This document shows positions 34,251 through 45,352 of a stretch of 64,000 bases of DNA, in pieces. The notes beneath the pieces are model-generated. The model had not been told where the DNA came from and did not search any database. It worked only from the letters and a program-made list of their open reading frames with translations. Position 1 is the stretch's first letter, and every line of letters starts with the position of its first letter. The position numbers and the translations under genes are program-made. The stretch is taken from NCBI GenBank assembly GCA_020091685.1, contig CM034603.1, positions 13,979,773-14,043,772 on the forward strand, in the 5' to 3' direction. Source of the stretch: Lutjanus erythropterus. Lineage: Eukaryota > Chordata > Actinopteri > Lutjaniformes > Lutjanidae.

Positions 34251-35104
34251 TATCGAGGTCAAAAGTAAAACAGTAAGCGGATTAATCACTGTCACCTGCA
34301 TTTGGCGGTGCTGCGATTTGGATGCAAAGTACAGTCCTCAGCCATAGATCTTTTTGTTAGAGCAGCTTGGAAGGACCACACAAACTCCACTTATGACAAA
34401 TAGGACTCATACATTAACTGCGATTTTATGCAGTGCCAAGTTAAGAGAAACAGTGATGCTTTTTTTTTTTTTTTCGCAGCTCAGCAGGGGGGACAAATTG
34501 CTCATAGATCTTTAGAGCTGTTAAAGAGAGAGGTTCATTTCTACGTGGCTCAGCACAATTTTGTGTCTTTATTCTCTGTCCAAGGAGAGAAATGTTTTCA
34601 GCGCTCACACGTTTCTCAGACTTAAAAAAGTGCTTGTTTATCCATCAGAGCAATGCTGGTGGAAGACAGACAACATGGACGTCTAGAGGAGGATCTGAAC
34701 TGTTTTGTTGGATTAAGTTGTGCAGGAAAGCAGAACCTGAGTGCCTAAAATCAGTGCACACATTTTATTTTATTATTAAGACAATTTGAATCTGAATCAC
34801 TGACAAGTCAAACTAAGAGTGCCCCTGTCCAAACTATACGCAGCTTTAAATACCAGTAATCAACCTGTAAACAAGGTGTATTTAGCTGTTTATTTCTCGG
34901 TTGTTATGCATCTTTCCATTCTGCTGATACAGTATCTATTAGTTGTTCAACACATTGGCAATGCACTTATTTGCTATCTTTCTGTGCTTCTGTTTTTGTC
35001 ACTGTACATGCTGTAAATGCACTGGAATCATAAGGGAGTGGTTGTATTTTGCTGTACAAGTTCAACAACATAGTGACAAAATGTTAATAAGTCAACTTTA
35101 GAGG
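34251..35104. other. Unique DNA with a poly-T run
   Basis: A T-run lies at 34460-34474. Short frames have no domains. No repeat assigned. Confidence 0.35.
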
Positions 35105-35300
35105 TATAGTTAGGTGCAATTTTGCAAAGAGTAAGTTAGCCATTTCCCCTGCCTCCACTTTTTATGCTAAGTTAGGCTAATTCTGTCCAGTTCCAGCTTT
35201 GTTCCAACACGCAGGCATGAAATTGATATTAATTTTCTCTGCTCATGGTTGGAAAGAAAGCAAATAAGTTTATTTTACAAAATGCTATATTGTTTAAAAT
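35105..35300 (+). mobile_element. MITE-like dispersed repeat, copy 1
   Basis: The order GCCATTTCCCCTGCCTCCAC, TTTTTATGCTAAGTTAGGCT, 'ccagttccagct', 'aggcatgaaattgatatt', 'ttggaaagaaagcaaataag', 'ttttacaaaatg' follows a common teleost non-autonomous repeat ('ctgcttccagtctttatgctaagctaggctaac ... gaaagcgaataag'). A second, shorter copy lies at 62035-62125. Non-coding. Confidence 0.7.
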
Positions 35301-36030
35301 ATTCTTTTTGTATGCCATATTTCTAGCAGGGACTGATTAAAAAAAATTTCAACTGGCTAATAATCATGAAGTGAGACTTTAATATATGTTTAATATATTT
35401 TCATCCCATCTGGCCACCTGAAATGTTCTGAAACCCCAGACTGGCGCAGTGAATATTTTTGTAATGGGTTAATGTCTTTACAATGTATAACATCAGTGCT
35501 TTAGCTGAAGGAGACATGACTAGATCCAAGACATAGTTTGACACTGAAATAGCCTGTTGGACTGTGGAAAGTAAGTATGGTAATACTTCTTTTAATTAGT
35601 CATTTTCAGCTTCATCCTCTGTTATGTAACCATGACCAAATCCTTTGGCCTGACCATAACTAACTGACTTTACTTGCCTGAACCTAACCATTTTTTTTGT
35701 ATGGTAAGACTGTTGTGTCCATGTAAAACTGTGGTCTTTTATGATCTGTTTTTCAAAGCATTTTTGAGTCTGGTGTACAAATCTGCTGTATTACACAGAT
35801 GCTACAGAACATTGCTTTGCTGAAAAACACATGGCTCCTCTTGTCACTCTGCAGTTGCATAATTAGCTCAGAATCAAATCGACAACATTACAGCATGTTG
35901 CTCGTGCTTGACATAACAGCAACCTAGTGAGCCAAGTCAGCCACTGAACCGAAAAGAAAAAGAGGAGAAAAAAAAACACAACTATCAGGGCTGAAAGTGG
36001 GTCAAGTGGAGACTGTTGAGAACTCCAAAT
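35301..36030. other. Unassigned DNA with 'aacctaacc' repeat texture
   Basis: Around 35630-35700 the words 'accatgaccaaatcc', 'tgaccataactaact' and 'cctgaacctaacca' resemble the dispersed repeats at 57955 and 44440. No gene seen. Confidence 0.35.
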
Positions 36031-36032
36031 GC

Positions 36033-36055
36033 GGGGGGGTGGGGATGAGGGGGGG
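36033..36055 (+). repeat. G-tract cluster
   Basis: G-runs of 7, 4 and 7 bases at 36033-36039, 36041-36044 and 36049-36055, separated by short spacers. It could form a G-quadruplex on the plus strand if the long runs contribute two tracts. Confidence 0.6.
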
Positions 36056-36159
36056 TCGCCGCCTCAGGTTTTCTCCTTACACTTAAGGGTTGACCCTGCA
36101 GCATGTAGCCTCAATGAAAACCATGTGTGGCCTCAGGGAGAAGGTTCACTCCTGAAACC

Positions 36160-36340
36160 AGATGTGCACCGGCTCAGGTGTCACTCACTTTGTGATCTAT
36201 TTCCCTGTCTGACTGAGTCACAGCCAAGTGTTCGCTCCGTTCCATCTCACTTTCTCTGCGTTAACTGTCAGTCGGCCTCAGTGCCAATGCCACAAGACAA
36301 ATTCCTGCACTTCTGACTTGGCAAAGACAGTGATTACTGA
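36160..36340. promoter_or_regulatory. Candidate conserved non-coding element
   Basis: A balanced, repeat-free block. CACCGGCTCAGGTGTCACTC at its start contains an E-box-like CAGGTG, and later words include TGTTCGCTCCGTTCC and CTGCGTTAACTGTCAGTCGG. The plus-strand frame 36029-36316 (95 residues) has an N-terminus made from the G-tract and no domain. Weak call. Confidence 0.22.
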
Positions 36341-37835
36341 AGGACATGCAGTATTTTCAGATTGCTCAATATCTGTTTTCCCATCTACAATATTTTGAAT
36401 ATTAACATGACCCAACACTCAACATATATTTTCTTCATGTAAACCCTTGAGGCATAGAGGTTTATGCATTTTTTTGCAGTTTTTTTTCCAGTTGATTTGG
36501 TAACAGAAAAAATGGTGGATAATGCTAGTTATATTGATAATGGTGAGGAGAAACAGCTATGACTGAACTAAACTGAACCAGTGTACCTTCATTTATGTTT
36601 TCATAAAGAGGTGGTCTCTGGGAAGAAAAGTTTATATTATTTATGGTATTATGATTACATATTTTTGTATCTTTTATCATCTAGAGACAGTGTTTGTTCT
36701 TGCTGTCTCTTATCTACTTATTTTTGAGTTTTTCTTGATTTTACCTGCATGGTATAGCAGAAGTCTGATTGCCTTCCCTCTAGAAATCTTGCTATTTATC
36801 TTATATGTGCAACAAATAAACCAAACTAAGCTAGCTGTGGTCTAGCCTATAGGGATGGTTGGAGATTTAAATACAATAATCAGTGAAGATAGCAATAAAA
36901 AACGATTCATCTGTCCCACCTGTCTAAAAACTTGAAAAGATGTGACAAGAAAATGTCAGACTAATGACAGTCAAAGATATCACATTTAAAATAACAGAAT
37001 ACAGATAAAGCGGTAAATTCTTAAATTTGAGAACATTTGGAACCAACAAATGTGAACCATTCCATCCTGATAAATTAATATTCTGTGCATCAACAAATCC
37101 ATTAATCAACTAATTGTTTCAGCACTTGATAAAATACCCTAGGATGGTGTTAGTACAGCAGGGATAGACACTAATATTTTTAGCATTGGCCCTCTGGGCC
37201 ACCAAACCCCTAACATAGCCTTCCTTAATGGAACTATTGTGTTCTCCGCTTTTCCAGTGAACTGTGATGTGGTGTTTCCTGAATGCATGTCTAGCCCATT
37301 TTTTCTGTTAGTGGAACTGTAATGTGTTGGCAAATGCTCACAGTATTGGGCTTAAACTTGGTGACCACAGGTGTTCACCTATATGGAATATCTGGTATCC
37401 ACAGAGTCACTTTTTGTGGCCACGGGCCATCGGGTCATGGTAAACTTCAAGCCCTGGTATAGTATTCAAAAAAATAAAAAAGGAGCATGCCAGTGTCAAA
37501 ACGTAAATTAGATTGTAGGGTCATTAAAAATAGCATCCACAAAGGGTTAAAAAGTCTTTAAAACTAACATGGATCAGTCTTGGCTGACAGCCATTTAGGT
37601 TGTGCAATAAATGAAGAAAATGAACCTAAAAAATGAGGATACTGTAGTTTAACATTGTAGATTAGTCTCAGTGTCAGTTGCACAAAGCAGAAGGAAAGGT
37701 CAGGAGGAGAGAGTTCAACAGTGCACACAAGGGAATGAGATTATAACTATAATAGGAGGTCAGTTCTGATAAAAGTCAAAGACACAAACGATACTACAGA
37801 TCTGTACCGACCTGAACCTGCCTGTAACTGATCTT
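36341..37835. other. AT-rich unique DNA
   Basis: No gene or assigned repeat. The frames at 36651-36845 and 37139-37333 have no domain. Confidence 0.35.
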
Positions 37836-37839
37836 CAAA

Positions 37840-38110
37840 AGGAATATCCAGCAGCAAAGCATGAAGGATTATTACTGCGTGGGTCTGGGTCATTAGTCCT
37901 GTAATTTGACTATGTGATGGATATGGAGCATGTTTATTACCGGGGCCGCTGTGAGCCTGGAAATGTTATGTAACTTTTGGCCCAACAGCCCTCTCCTCTT
38001 TTCTGTCTTTTGGTTCATTCAATAGTCATTGTGGATGTTTCAAGTCATTACCTCTCAAGTCCCATAAACATCTAAACTGCACTCAGAAACCCTGAAGTTA
38101 TGAGTGCAAG
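37840..38110. promoter_or_regulatory. Candidate conserved non-coding element
   Basis: A repeat-free block with AT cores beside GC-rich words: GTCCTGTAATTTGACTATGTG near 37895, then GTTTATTACCGGGGCCGCTG near 37933. No long open frame. Texture suggests an enhancer-like element. Confidence 0.27.
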
Positions 38111-38340
38111 AGGATAAGAGGTTATTTTGAAGGGTACTTGGACTACTTTTTTGTTCGTCTTATCTTCAAAAACCTATCACCGTGATGTCACAGCAGGTGT
38201 TTTCCATTAGCTGTCAAAGCAAAACATCTGCACTGACGTCTCTGACCGGGGTGTGGGGAGACTTGTGACGTTATTGAAAGTTTTAGACAAGAGAAAACAG
38301 ATTTTGTACCATTTAAGATTTATTGAATTAACATGCTCGT
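38111..38340. other. Unique non-coding DNA
   Basis: Nothing recognised, apart from a CACCGTGATGTCACAGC patch near 38178 that could be an isolated binding site. Confidence 0.3.
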
Positions 38341-38515
38341 GAAAAAACAAAAAAGAAAGAAAAGAAAAAAGAAAGAAGAATAATTGTCTGACATTGTAAG
38401 AGGCTGATATAAAAAGGTCTTCCTCTTTGAGTTTACTACTTGTCAGTAGTAGTAAACACTTAGACTACACTGTGAATGAAATCCCAAACAAACAAAATCC
38501 CAAACAAACAAAATC
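38341..38515. repeat. Purine-rich tract and 16-bp tandem duplication
   Basis: 38341-38382 is an A/G-only-type tract (AAAGAAAGAAAAG). At 38481-38512 a 16-base unit, ATCCCAAACAAACAAA, occurs twice in direct tandem, with three more matching bases following. Confidence 0.85.
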
Positions 38516-39129
38516 ACCAGAGGATGAATGCTAACAATCTCTCAAAGTTTGTGTCTTCAGTCTGATTCATGTGACTTGAGTCCACACCTGTTGAACATAA
38601 ATAAAAAGTTTAACATTATTAAACGCTGGCTTTTACTAGTCCTACAACTTGGTTTTCTTTACAATGGGGATCACAGCTCTGAGGCCACTGGTGTGAATGT
38701 AGATAATTAGTTTTATTACAAAATCATGTACTAAAACATCCAGGTAGAGTTTTTGAATCTCAGTCTATGTTCTAATTTTGTTAGGTTATGTCTTATGAGG
38801 CTAAGCCCAACTTCAAGTGGTTTAAAAGCGATCTAAATTTAGTAAACAAATCTAATATTGGATTTAGATTTGAAACTCCAGCCCTTGTAATAACCCACTG
38901 ATGGCCACAGGAGCAAAGCAAAACATTTCAGAGGTATCCTTACAGATTTGTAATTTCCAGACATGTATTAACAAAAGACTTACAGAGTCTTAAATGTGAT
39001 TCGTGTGTAGTGTTAAGCATTGCAACAGTGTGTAGTGTGGCTCGTTGCCATGTATTGTTCACCTGCCAGGTTATTTCAGCGTAACAACAGATAGCATAAT
39101 CTGATCTGCGGTGAGAGACCACAACTAGA
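38516..39129. other. Unique AT-rich DNA
   Basis: No gene or repeat assigned. Confidence 0.35.
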
Positions 39130-39300
39130 CAATTACAGAGCCCTCATGTATATTTTTCTCCTCCCATAGGTTTCTCCCTCTCTGTTTTCCCCACTTTTTT
39201 TCCTCTGCCCAATTGCACAGGCAGATTGCCCTTCTCTCTAAGCTCTTCCCCAAAGACCCGCGGCATAAATTGAGTGGAAATTTTCTGTCAGAGAGCAGGG
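39130..39300. promoter_or_regulatory. Candidate conserved non-coding element
   Basis: A pyrimidine-rich then unique segment (GCCCAATTGCACAGGCAG near 39208, AGACCCGCGGCATAAATTG near 39255). The CTTTTTTTCCTCTGCCC stretch could mimic a splice acceptor tract, but no open exon follows. Weak regulatory call. Confidence 0.22.
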
Positions 39301-39960
39301 TGATGTGGGTCAGGTGAGTGTGTGTGTGAATCTCTCTGTATATGCCCTGTTACGTAATACAACTCCAGCAGGTTAGAACAGTGCAGAGATGAACACCTTT
39401 CAAGTACACCTTTTGGCTGAGCCCCTATCTCACACACACTCACAGACACACCTCTGCACATCCCTCCAAGCACCATCGCCATCACCTCCTCAGGTGTTGG
39501 CACATACGGTGCCCACTCTTCTAAGGGAAGAAAAACATTTCAGGATTTCCATAGAAATATAGAAAACCGGGGCTGGAATCTTAACTTCACATTTTTATTT
39601 TTGCAGGATGTCAATTTGCAAAATGTTTTTTGCAATGTCAACTGCTGACTTGAACAGTTCAGGGGCATCCCATGTATGAAGTGCTGTAAATAATATGAGC
39701 CCTTAGAGACATTCAGTTCATTGAGGATGCTTCGGTTTTTGACTGCAAAGAAGAAAATATCAGACATATCTGCCAAGTAAAGGAAGAAAACAAATAAAGT
39801 AACAAAAATAACCACATAAACTTCAAAAGCGCAAGAACTCAAAATGCATCAGTGGATAAGGCCCAAGGTCTGGAACACTCTTCCATTATTATTCTTTTCA
39901 GATTGCCACTTCTTTTGCTGTTATTTATTTATTCATTGCTGTCATTTTCCCCAGAAAAGC
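39301..39960. other. Unique non-coding DNA
   Basis: A 100-residue minus-strand frame (39540-39842) shows no domain. A short plus-strand 'RPKVWNTLPL' string near 39870 recalls LINE C-termini but is too short to call. Confidence 0.35.
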
Positions 39961-41282
39961 TACACTAGGTGGCCAATATTTCATTATCCGCTGTTTACTT
40001 TTGGTTTGGGACTTTTTTTTTTCTTGGTTTGGTATAAGCCTCTAGTACCAGAAGGGAAATCGTGATGCTACAGCGTACAGTCATTTTTACTGGGTCATTT
40101 ATATGGCATCAGTATGGGGAAGGCCCTTCTCTGTTTCAAACTAACAAAGAGAGACATGTTTTTCCCAGTTTGGTGTGGAAGAACTTGCTTGGCATGTCCA
40201 GAGCCTTGACCTCAGCCTAGTGTTGGAATACTTGAGTCTGGTCTTAGTCTCAGTTTTTTAAGGTCTTATATTTGAGTCTACCAAATGTTTTGATCTGGTC
40301 TCAGTCTCAGACAACGAAGACTCAGGGTTTTATCTCAGACCAGTCAAGACCACAACTGCGGGGATATCACTAAGTTGCCAGTGCATTATTTATTTAATTT
40401 CCTGTTTCATATGCAACCAATAACTGACTCATTTCTAGTTTCAACGTTTTGTTACCATTAATGGCTGTCATACCTCCTGGGTCCCCAAGGTGAATGCGGG
40501 AGACAAGAGAACAAGCTGTGGCTGTCTGCCAAATCTTCTGTAATAAAATTTGGCTACCTACCACAACAAGATCATCAATAAAACAGGCTGGGACCATGTC
40601 AAACTTTTATTGGTACTTAGAAAGGAAGCATAAAGAAAGATAAGCTTGCAAAGCTAGCTAGATAATTTCTGCCACTGTACTAAAATGTTAAGGGGCTAGT
40701 TTCACCTGCTTGGCAACTATTTGCCACCTAGCTAGGTGCACAAGCAACCTATTTACTATATATTGAGGGATGTAGTTAATGCAGTATTAACTTTGTGAGA
40801 GAGGGGGACAAGGGACAGGGCATGCTATGACAAATTGTTGCTCCTGAGTTATGTCTTTTCTTGTGATAAACAATGACAAGACATGCCACATTATGTAGCC
40901 AATGTATAAATAGTTACACTTACATCTGCATTAGCTAATGTCAGGTCTGACATAAAGGCTGCATGCTGCAGTGGTTGGCTCCATCCCCATCCAACATATT
41001 TGGAATGTTATAAAATATTGTGACCCAGGTCTTATCAGCCATTGTCAGTACTATACCCAAGTTATTCCTTTGTGCATCAACACTGAATCTTCCAAAACTT
41101 TGTCAAACAAAATCCAGGATTTTGCAGAATCGTCCAATATGAACACTTTGGAAGCAAATCTTTGCAGCCAGGTTCCAAAACCTCATGGACAGCCATCCAA
41201 CAAGAGTAAATGTTGTTAAAACTGTATAGTCACATAGGCATGAAATGTCCAGGTGTCCATATGCTTTTGGCAATGTAATGTA
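39961..41282 (+). mobile_element. Tc1-like transposon fossil, copy A, with nested insertion
   Basis: The left end TACACTAGGTGGCCAA at 39961 is mirrored by TTGGCAATGTAATGTA at about 41267-41282, giving degenerate terminal inverted repeats with TA tips as expected for Tc1/mariner. Inside, 40160-40216 encodes 'FSQFGVEELAWHVQSLDLS', matching the 'FSQFGVEELDWPAQSPDLNP' region of Tc1-like DDE transposases, upstream of the third catalytic acidic residue. The downstream transposase DNA, ending with CAGCCAGGTTCCAAAACCTC near 41166-41185, is separated from it by about 760 unrelated bases (40219-40985). Multiple stops and deletions make it inactive. Copy B lies at 51977-52664. Confidence 0.85.
40219..40985. 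mobile_element. Unidentified element nested in Tc1-like copy A
   Basis: The Tc1-like reading breaks at 'ctcagcc' (about 40217) and resumes at CCCCATCCAACATATTTGG (about 40985), where a continuous copy would read 'gacctcaaccccatccaacacctttgg'. The inserted DNA starts TAGTGTTGGAATACTTGAGT, a start typical of a dispersed fish repeat rich in 'gtcttagtctcag' words (40241-40325). No matching inverted right end or exact target duplication was found, so its class is open. The 'agtgttgg' and 'agtggttgg' strings at the two junctions could be a decayed target duplication. Confidence 0.6.
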
Positions 41283-41639
41283 ATTTATTCTGAAATACAC
41301 AAATTTGTCTCAAAGGGTGTCACAATCTGTACAACACACAACACCTTCAATCACCAGTCATGTAAGGGGACACAGCCTTTTCTGTGCAACATCAGTGCTG
41401 GTTTGGTTGCCAACTGTTGACTTCAAGACAGAAAACAAATAAATTGATTCACTGTAGAAATTGCCTCATGCTAAGATTTCAGTTAGAGGATTTATTGGAT
41501 CCAGACATCCTGCTGCACTGATCAAACTTTCACCCAGTCATTGTATAAGTGCTGCTAAGTGTTCTTATGTGGAATGTGAACCATGTGAAAGCCAGTTGTA
41601 TTTTTCTAAGATGTGAGTGGAGGCAGGGGGTTGCTTCAT
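41283..41639. other. Unique non-coding DNA
   Basis: No gene or repeat assigned. Confidence 0.3.
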
Positions 41640-42080
41640 AGTACATTTTTCATCAGTGGTAGCGCATTCTTTTTTATCCCCTGCATGTGCTTTTGTTGCA
41701 TAATATGGCGCTTCAAACGAAAACACAACTTGCTTTGCAGTGTTGATTTAGAGTGCGAATATGGAAAACATATGGCGCTGTGGAAAGCCACTGTACTGCT
41801 GCTCTTGTTTGTTTGGTCACATCCTCAGCGAAGGATGCACAGATGGGACTTGTTGTTCAGAGTGACTGGCTTTTGCAGCTGCTGGAGCTGCGAATTTACA
41901 TGCAGAAGAGGAAAAAGTAGAAAGGGGCATCGTTAGAAGTGGGCCTGAGCCGAGGAGCTGATGGAGACGAACGCCACCGTCAAGCTGTCTGCTAACAAGA
42001 CACAGAAATTTACATCTGAGGCGTCGAGCTGACAGTCTTATCTAGAGAGACTTGCAGGGAGGAGCTCAGAGTCTCACTCA
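41640..42080. promoter_or_regulatory. Candidate conserved non-coding element
   Basis: A repeat-free block with preserved CpG words (ATGGCGCTTCAAACGAAAAC near 41705, CATATGGCGCTGTGG near 41770, GACGAACGCCACCGTC near 41967). A 107-residue plus-strand frame (41613-41936) covers part of it, is Cys/Trp-rich and has no known domain; without splice sites or a promoter I do not call it a gene. Either a regulatory element or, less likely, an unrecognised exon. Confidence 0.28.
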
Positions 42081-42440
42081 AAGATTCTTCATGGCTGTTA
42101 ATGGACAGATTGGCTGTTGTAAGAGTTTGAACTTGTGATCTCATTCATGCAAGGAAAGCCCCTCTTAACCTCTAAATCGTCGTGCCTTCTCTGTTTATAC
42201 CAGAGCTTCCACTGGCCTTGGACATTTTTGAATGTTTGCCAGTTTGAGATAAGTTAAACAAGGTCTTGAAAAGAAGTGGATGAGACCTTGGTGCAGAGGC
42301 CCAATGTTTTTGGTGATTATGGAAATGTATCTCTGAAGAGTACCTAGTATTGACAAAAGCTGGCATTGAATATCTGTCCAGATTTTAATCTTGTTTGCTT
42401 ATTTTGTAATCAAACAGTATCTAGTTTAAAATGTTATTCT
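42081..42440. other. Unique non-coding DNA
   Basis: No gene or repeat assigned. Confidence 0.3.
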
Positions 42441-42835
42441 ATGATGGATTGTGTTCAGTGATGGATTGGCCATCTGAAAATTGGGCAAATGCGAGATGGG
42501 CATGCTTGGGCTGCTCAGAATGGGTCATTATTGCATGGAGATTGGCTCAACTGTACCGTTCAATAAACACATCTTCCCACGTAAGTAAAAAAAAATTCTG
42601 ATTTGATATATCAGCCAATATTCTTTATGCAGAATAGAAAATGTATACATGAACACATTTTTGCAGTGCAGGTAGGGAACACTTTTGCTAAAGATATTTA
42701 AAAAAAAGTTTTAATTTAGCCATGTTTCAGACAACCTAGTATATGCCTATACCAGTATATACCGTTACAGCTCTGATAGGCCAATATCAGGTCGATAATA
42801 TCAACTGACAAATGTATTGCTTGGGCTCTATTATA
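42441..42835. repeat. Two dispersed repeat fragments
   Basis: 42455-42545 carries AGTGATGGATTGGCCATCTG and ATTGGGCAAATGCGAGATGG, matching a known fish repeat theme ('ggactggccatcgggcaaatgcc'). 42740-42835 carries TATACCAGTATATACCG, GGCCAATATCAGG and TCGATAATATCAACTGACAA, matching the 'gccgataatatcggctgacc' theme of another. Both are fragments of uncertain class. Confidence 0.5.
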
Positions 42836-43059
42836 TACATACTTTACTTTTTTTCAGCTTTACTTGCTGTGTGGAGATAATTCTGCGTCTTTCAGTCATT
42901 TGCCTCCTAAAGCTTTGAGAACCAGTTTAACTAGCAGTAATGTCTTATTTTTAAGGCCTAATGTAACATAAAATGGCATTTACACCCACTGTGCATTACC
43001 ACTCAAAATACAGGTATAATATTTGCATGATTTCTAACCTTCTCGACCCACTGACCCCC
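42836..43059. other. Unique AT-rich spacer
   Basis: Nothing recognised. Confidence 0.3.
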
Positions 43060-43400
43060 AGCACGGACAAACAGAACCGGCTCTTTGAAATGCCAGCTTC
43101 AAAGCCGATCCTCGTCTGTTGAGGTGTGAATTATGTGAAACAGCACCGCCCACCAGCCTTCCTCCCTCCCTTTTCCACGGCAGCAGCGGCGCCGGGGTGC
43201 CTCCCACCAGATGTTGGCCAGCTCTACCACTGGAGGTCAGAGGTCGCAGGTTGATAGCGGGGGTCTGGGCGGGTTTGTTGGGGAGGAACGTGACTGCCGT
43301 TGAACCAGACCATGTAGCACTTCATCAGCTGGAGATAAACAGACCGCGCCCTCCTCTGACCTTGTGTGGTTTGAATTAGGGCTGCTATGATGGAGGTCTA
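43060..43400. promoter_or_regulatory. Candidate GC-richer non-coding element
   Basis: CpG- and GC-richer than both flanks (CAGCAGCGGCGCCGGGGTG at about 43180-43198, GGTCGCAGGTTGATAGCGG at about 43242-43260). The 86-residue plus-strand frame 43119-43379 (Pro/Arg/Leu-rich) and a 76-residue minus-strand frame coexist, as expected for GC-rich DNA; neither has a domain. It could be a small CpG-containing regulatory element. An unrecognised exon cannot be excluded. Confidence 0.27.
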
Positions 43401-44184
43401 CTAATTGAATCCTGCTACCACTAATAAATAACAGGTGATGGATATTTTTAGGAGGTAATTTGTTCAATGGTAAAATTTCATTGATTGTGTTTACCTTACC
43501 TGCTTCTTTATTTTTATATCTTTATCTTTAATATCTTTCCAGATATTAGCTCATAACGTGGTTAAGATCATATTACAACGTCTATTATCTCTTATCACAC
43601 CTTATAACGGATGATTAACTCCAAATCACTTTGGAATAGGCAGTAAAAGCAATACAGTACAGAATAAGATGTTTACATTTCTCTGTATTTGAGCTAATTT
43701 TAACATATGCCTGTTTAGAGTGGGACAATCCAGAGTATCCAGTACTGTATATGGTGGAAAATTTGAAAAAACTTCAGAAGCATGTCATAATACTGCAAAT
43801 GCATGTTGGAAATCACATTATTGGTGTAAAACAGCACCAGCAAAAAACAACAACAAAAAAAGAAGTCTAATCACCATTGCAAATTATGCATTATATGGAT
43901 TTTTCAAAGAATTATTCTTACCTTCAACAGTTTTTTAAATCACATATTTAAATAAAACCCATAAAATAAAGGGAGAACAGCAGAGCAGTTATCTACAACA
44001 ATAACTACTGTATTGCAACACACTGAGACTCAGCCAGAGTGGTCTGATAATGAGCTTGTTGGTTGACATGGTTTTGATTGGCTTATGGTCAGAGAGAGAT
44101 AATGAATTGGACAGAAGAGGCGAAAGCTGACACAAGACTAAAACCAGATGTCCCCCACGGACTGATGATAATGATATTTGCTTA
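43401..44184. other. AT-rich unique DNA
   Basis: No gene or repeat assigned. A short AAC-rich patch occurs near 43845-43862. Confidence 0.35.
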
Positions 44185-44400
44185 TTAAAGGATAAGTCTG
44201 GTGTTATATTATATTTTAGTCACTTTCAACAAAGCCCATGAAAAGACCATAACCAGCAATGTGCTCTTCCATCTGTCTATAGTGTTAGAAGACATCTCTA
44301 CCCCATGTGTGGCTCTCAGCTGCAAGCCCATTAGCCTCTTCAACGTACACCCATCCACAGCTGTATGAGACGCACCGGCTTTCAACATAGAATAAAGAGC
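44185..44400. mobile_element. MITE-like repeat, TTAAAGGATAAG head
   Basis: It starts TTAAAGGATAAGTCTGGTGT, followed by CACTTTCAACAAAGCCCATG, AAAAGACCATAACCAGCAAT, 'gtgtggctctcagctgcaa', 'cccattagcctcttca' and 'caccggctttcaacatag'. This order matches a common teleost non-autonomous repeat. A 79-residue minus-strand frame inside is incidental. No inverted right end was found. Confidence 0.65.
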
Positions 44401-44439
44401 GAGAAGGGACATTGAGAATGTGGGGTGGACAGTTGGCTT

Positions 44440-44790
44440 AATAAACAAACACAGGACTTTGCCTCAGGAGACCGGGTTTAATGTCTCATGTGAATCCAAA
44501 ACGTTATTAAAAGTTTTAAGGTACATAACAATATGTGCATCACAAGACTTGAGTTGTGAAACTTTCATCTTGTGAGACGCTTCAGTGAAGTCACTTGATG
44601 CATGTAACACAACATACTGAATGCGCAACCAACCATGGTCTTCTCTTGAACCTAGCCAAGTGCCTAGATCTACCCAAAGTGTGACTGTTTCACAACGTTA
44701 ACTTCATTTTAAAAAGGCTTTCCGGCAGTGCGTCATACAGCGGGTAAAGGGAACCTTGTGCATCAGTATGAGACACTGAGGGGGAAGTAG
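44440..44790 (+). repeat. Dispersed fish repeat with CGGTAAAGGG tail
   Basis: It includes CTCAGGAGACCGGGTTTAAT, 'cgttattaaaagtttta', ACATAACAATATGTGCATCA, CAACCAACCATGGTCTTCTC, TGAACCTAGCCAAGTGCCTA, and GTGCGTCATACAGCGGGTAA followed by CCTTGTGCATCAGTATGAGA. I recognise this as a typical teleost dispersed repeat. Part of it recurs at 21057-21095. Confidence 0.65.
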
Positions 44791-44969
44791 TTGAAGAGTT
44801 GGGATGAGAGCAGGTTGGATACTGGGACGGGTTTATTGTCTTTTTACCCACGTACTGTATGACCAATAATAAAATGAGCACATCCACCACATGACTTTTG
44901 TTTGGAAATTCTGGACATTTGCGTTTTGCCTTTGTAAACACAAACTGGATCAGCTGGAAAATCGAAACT
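44791..44969. other. Unique spacer
   Basis: Part of a 139-residue minus-strand frame (44690-45109) with no domain, arising across two repeats. Confidence 0.3.
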
Positions 44970-45352
44970 AGGGTTGGATGATATGGTAACAAAGACATAT
45001 TGCAATTATTTTGACTAAAATTGTGATTGTGATTACAATTAGTGGGAATAATAATTTTTGCATTACAATTTTCAGTTTTACTTAGAAAATAAAACAAAAA
45101 ACAACGCAAAAATCATGATGAGCTGATTTTTGGTTGGATCCATACCAAACAAACATGTTTTCTTTCACTTGGAGAACAAGATTAGGCCAGGGCATGTATA
45201 CAACACTACAGTACTTCATTATGATGCTGATTTCTCACATTCTCACATTTTTCTTTTTTAAAACAATTGCAATTTGATTCTACAGTTTGGATATTGCTCT
45301 CTTCCATATTTTGTGATCTCAATAATATTGTGATTAATTGTGAAGCCCCAAC
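44970..45352. mobile_element. MITE-like repeat with degenerate inverted ends
   Basis: The left end is TAGGGTTGGATGATAT (about 44971). The right end on the other strand is TTGGGGCTTCACAATTAATC. These fit a fish repeat beginning 'tagggctgcacgat'. The inside contains alternating 'gcaattattttgac', 'attgtgattgtgatta', 'aacaattgcaatttga' and 'ataatattgtgattaattg' words. Non-coding. Confidence 0.65.

Noticed and set aside
38481-38515. A minisatellite array
   Set aside because: Only two copies of the 16-base unit are present.
39175-39300. A splice acceptor with following exon
   Set aside because: There is a pyrimidine tract, but no open frame with a donor site follows.
43119-43379. 86-residue Pro/Arg-rich frame as an exon
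   Set aside because: GC-rich composition alone opens frames on both strands here. No domain or splice evidence.
44690-45109. 139-residue minus-strand frame
   Set aside because: It bridges two dispersed repeats (44440-44790 and the element starting at 44970). The residues show no domain.
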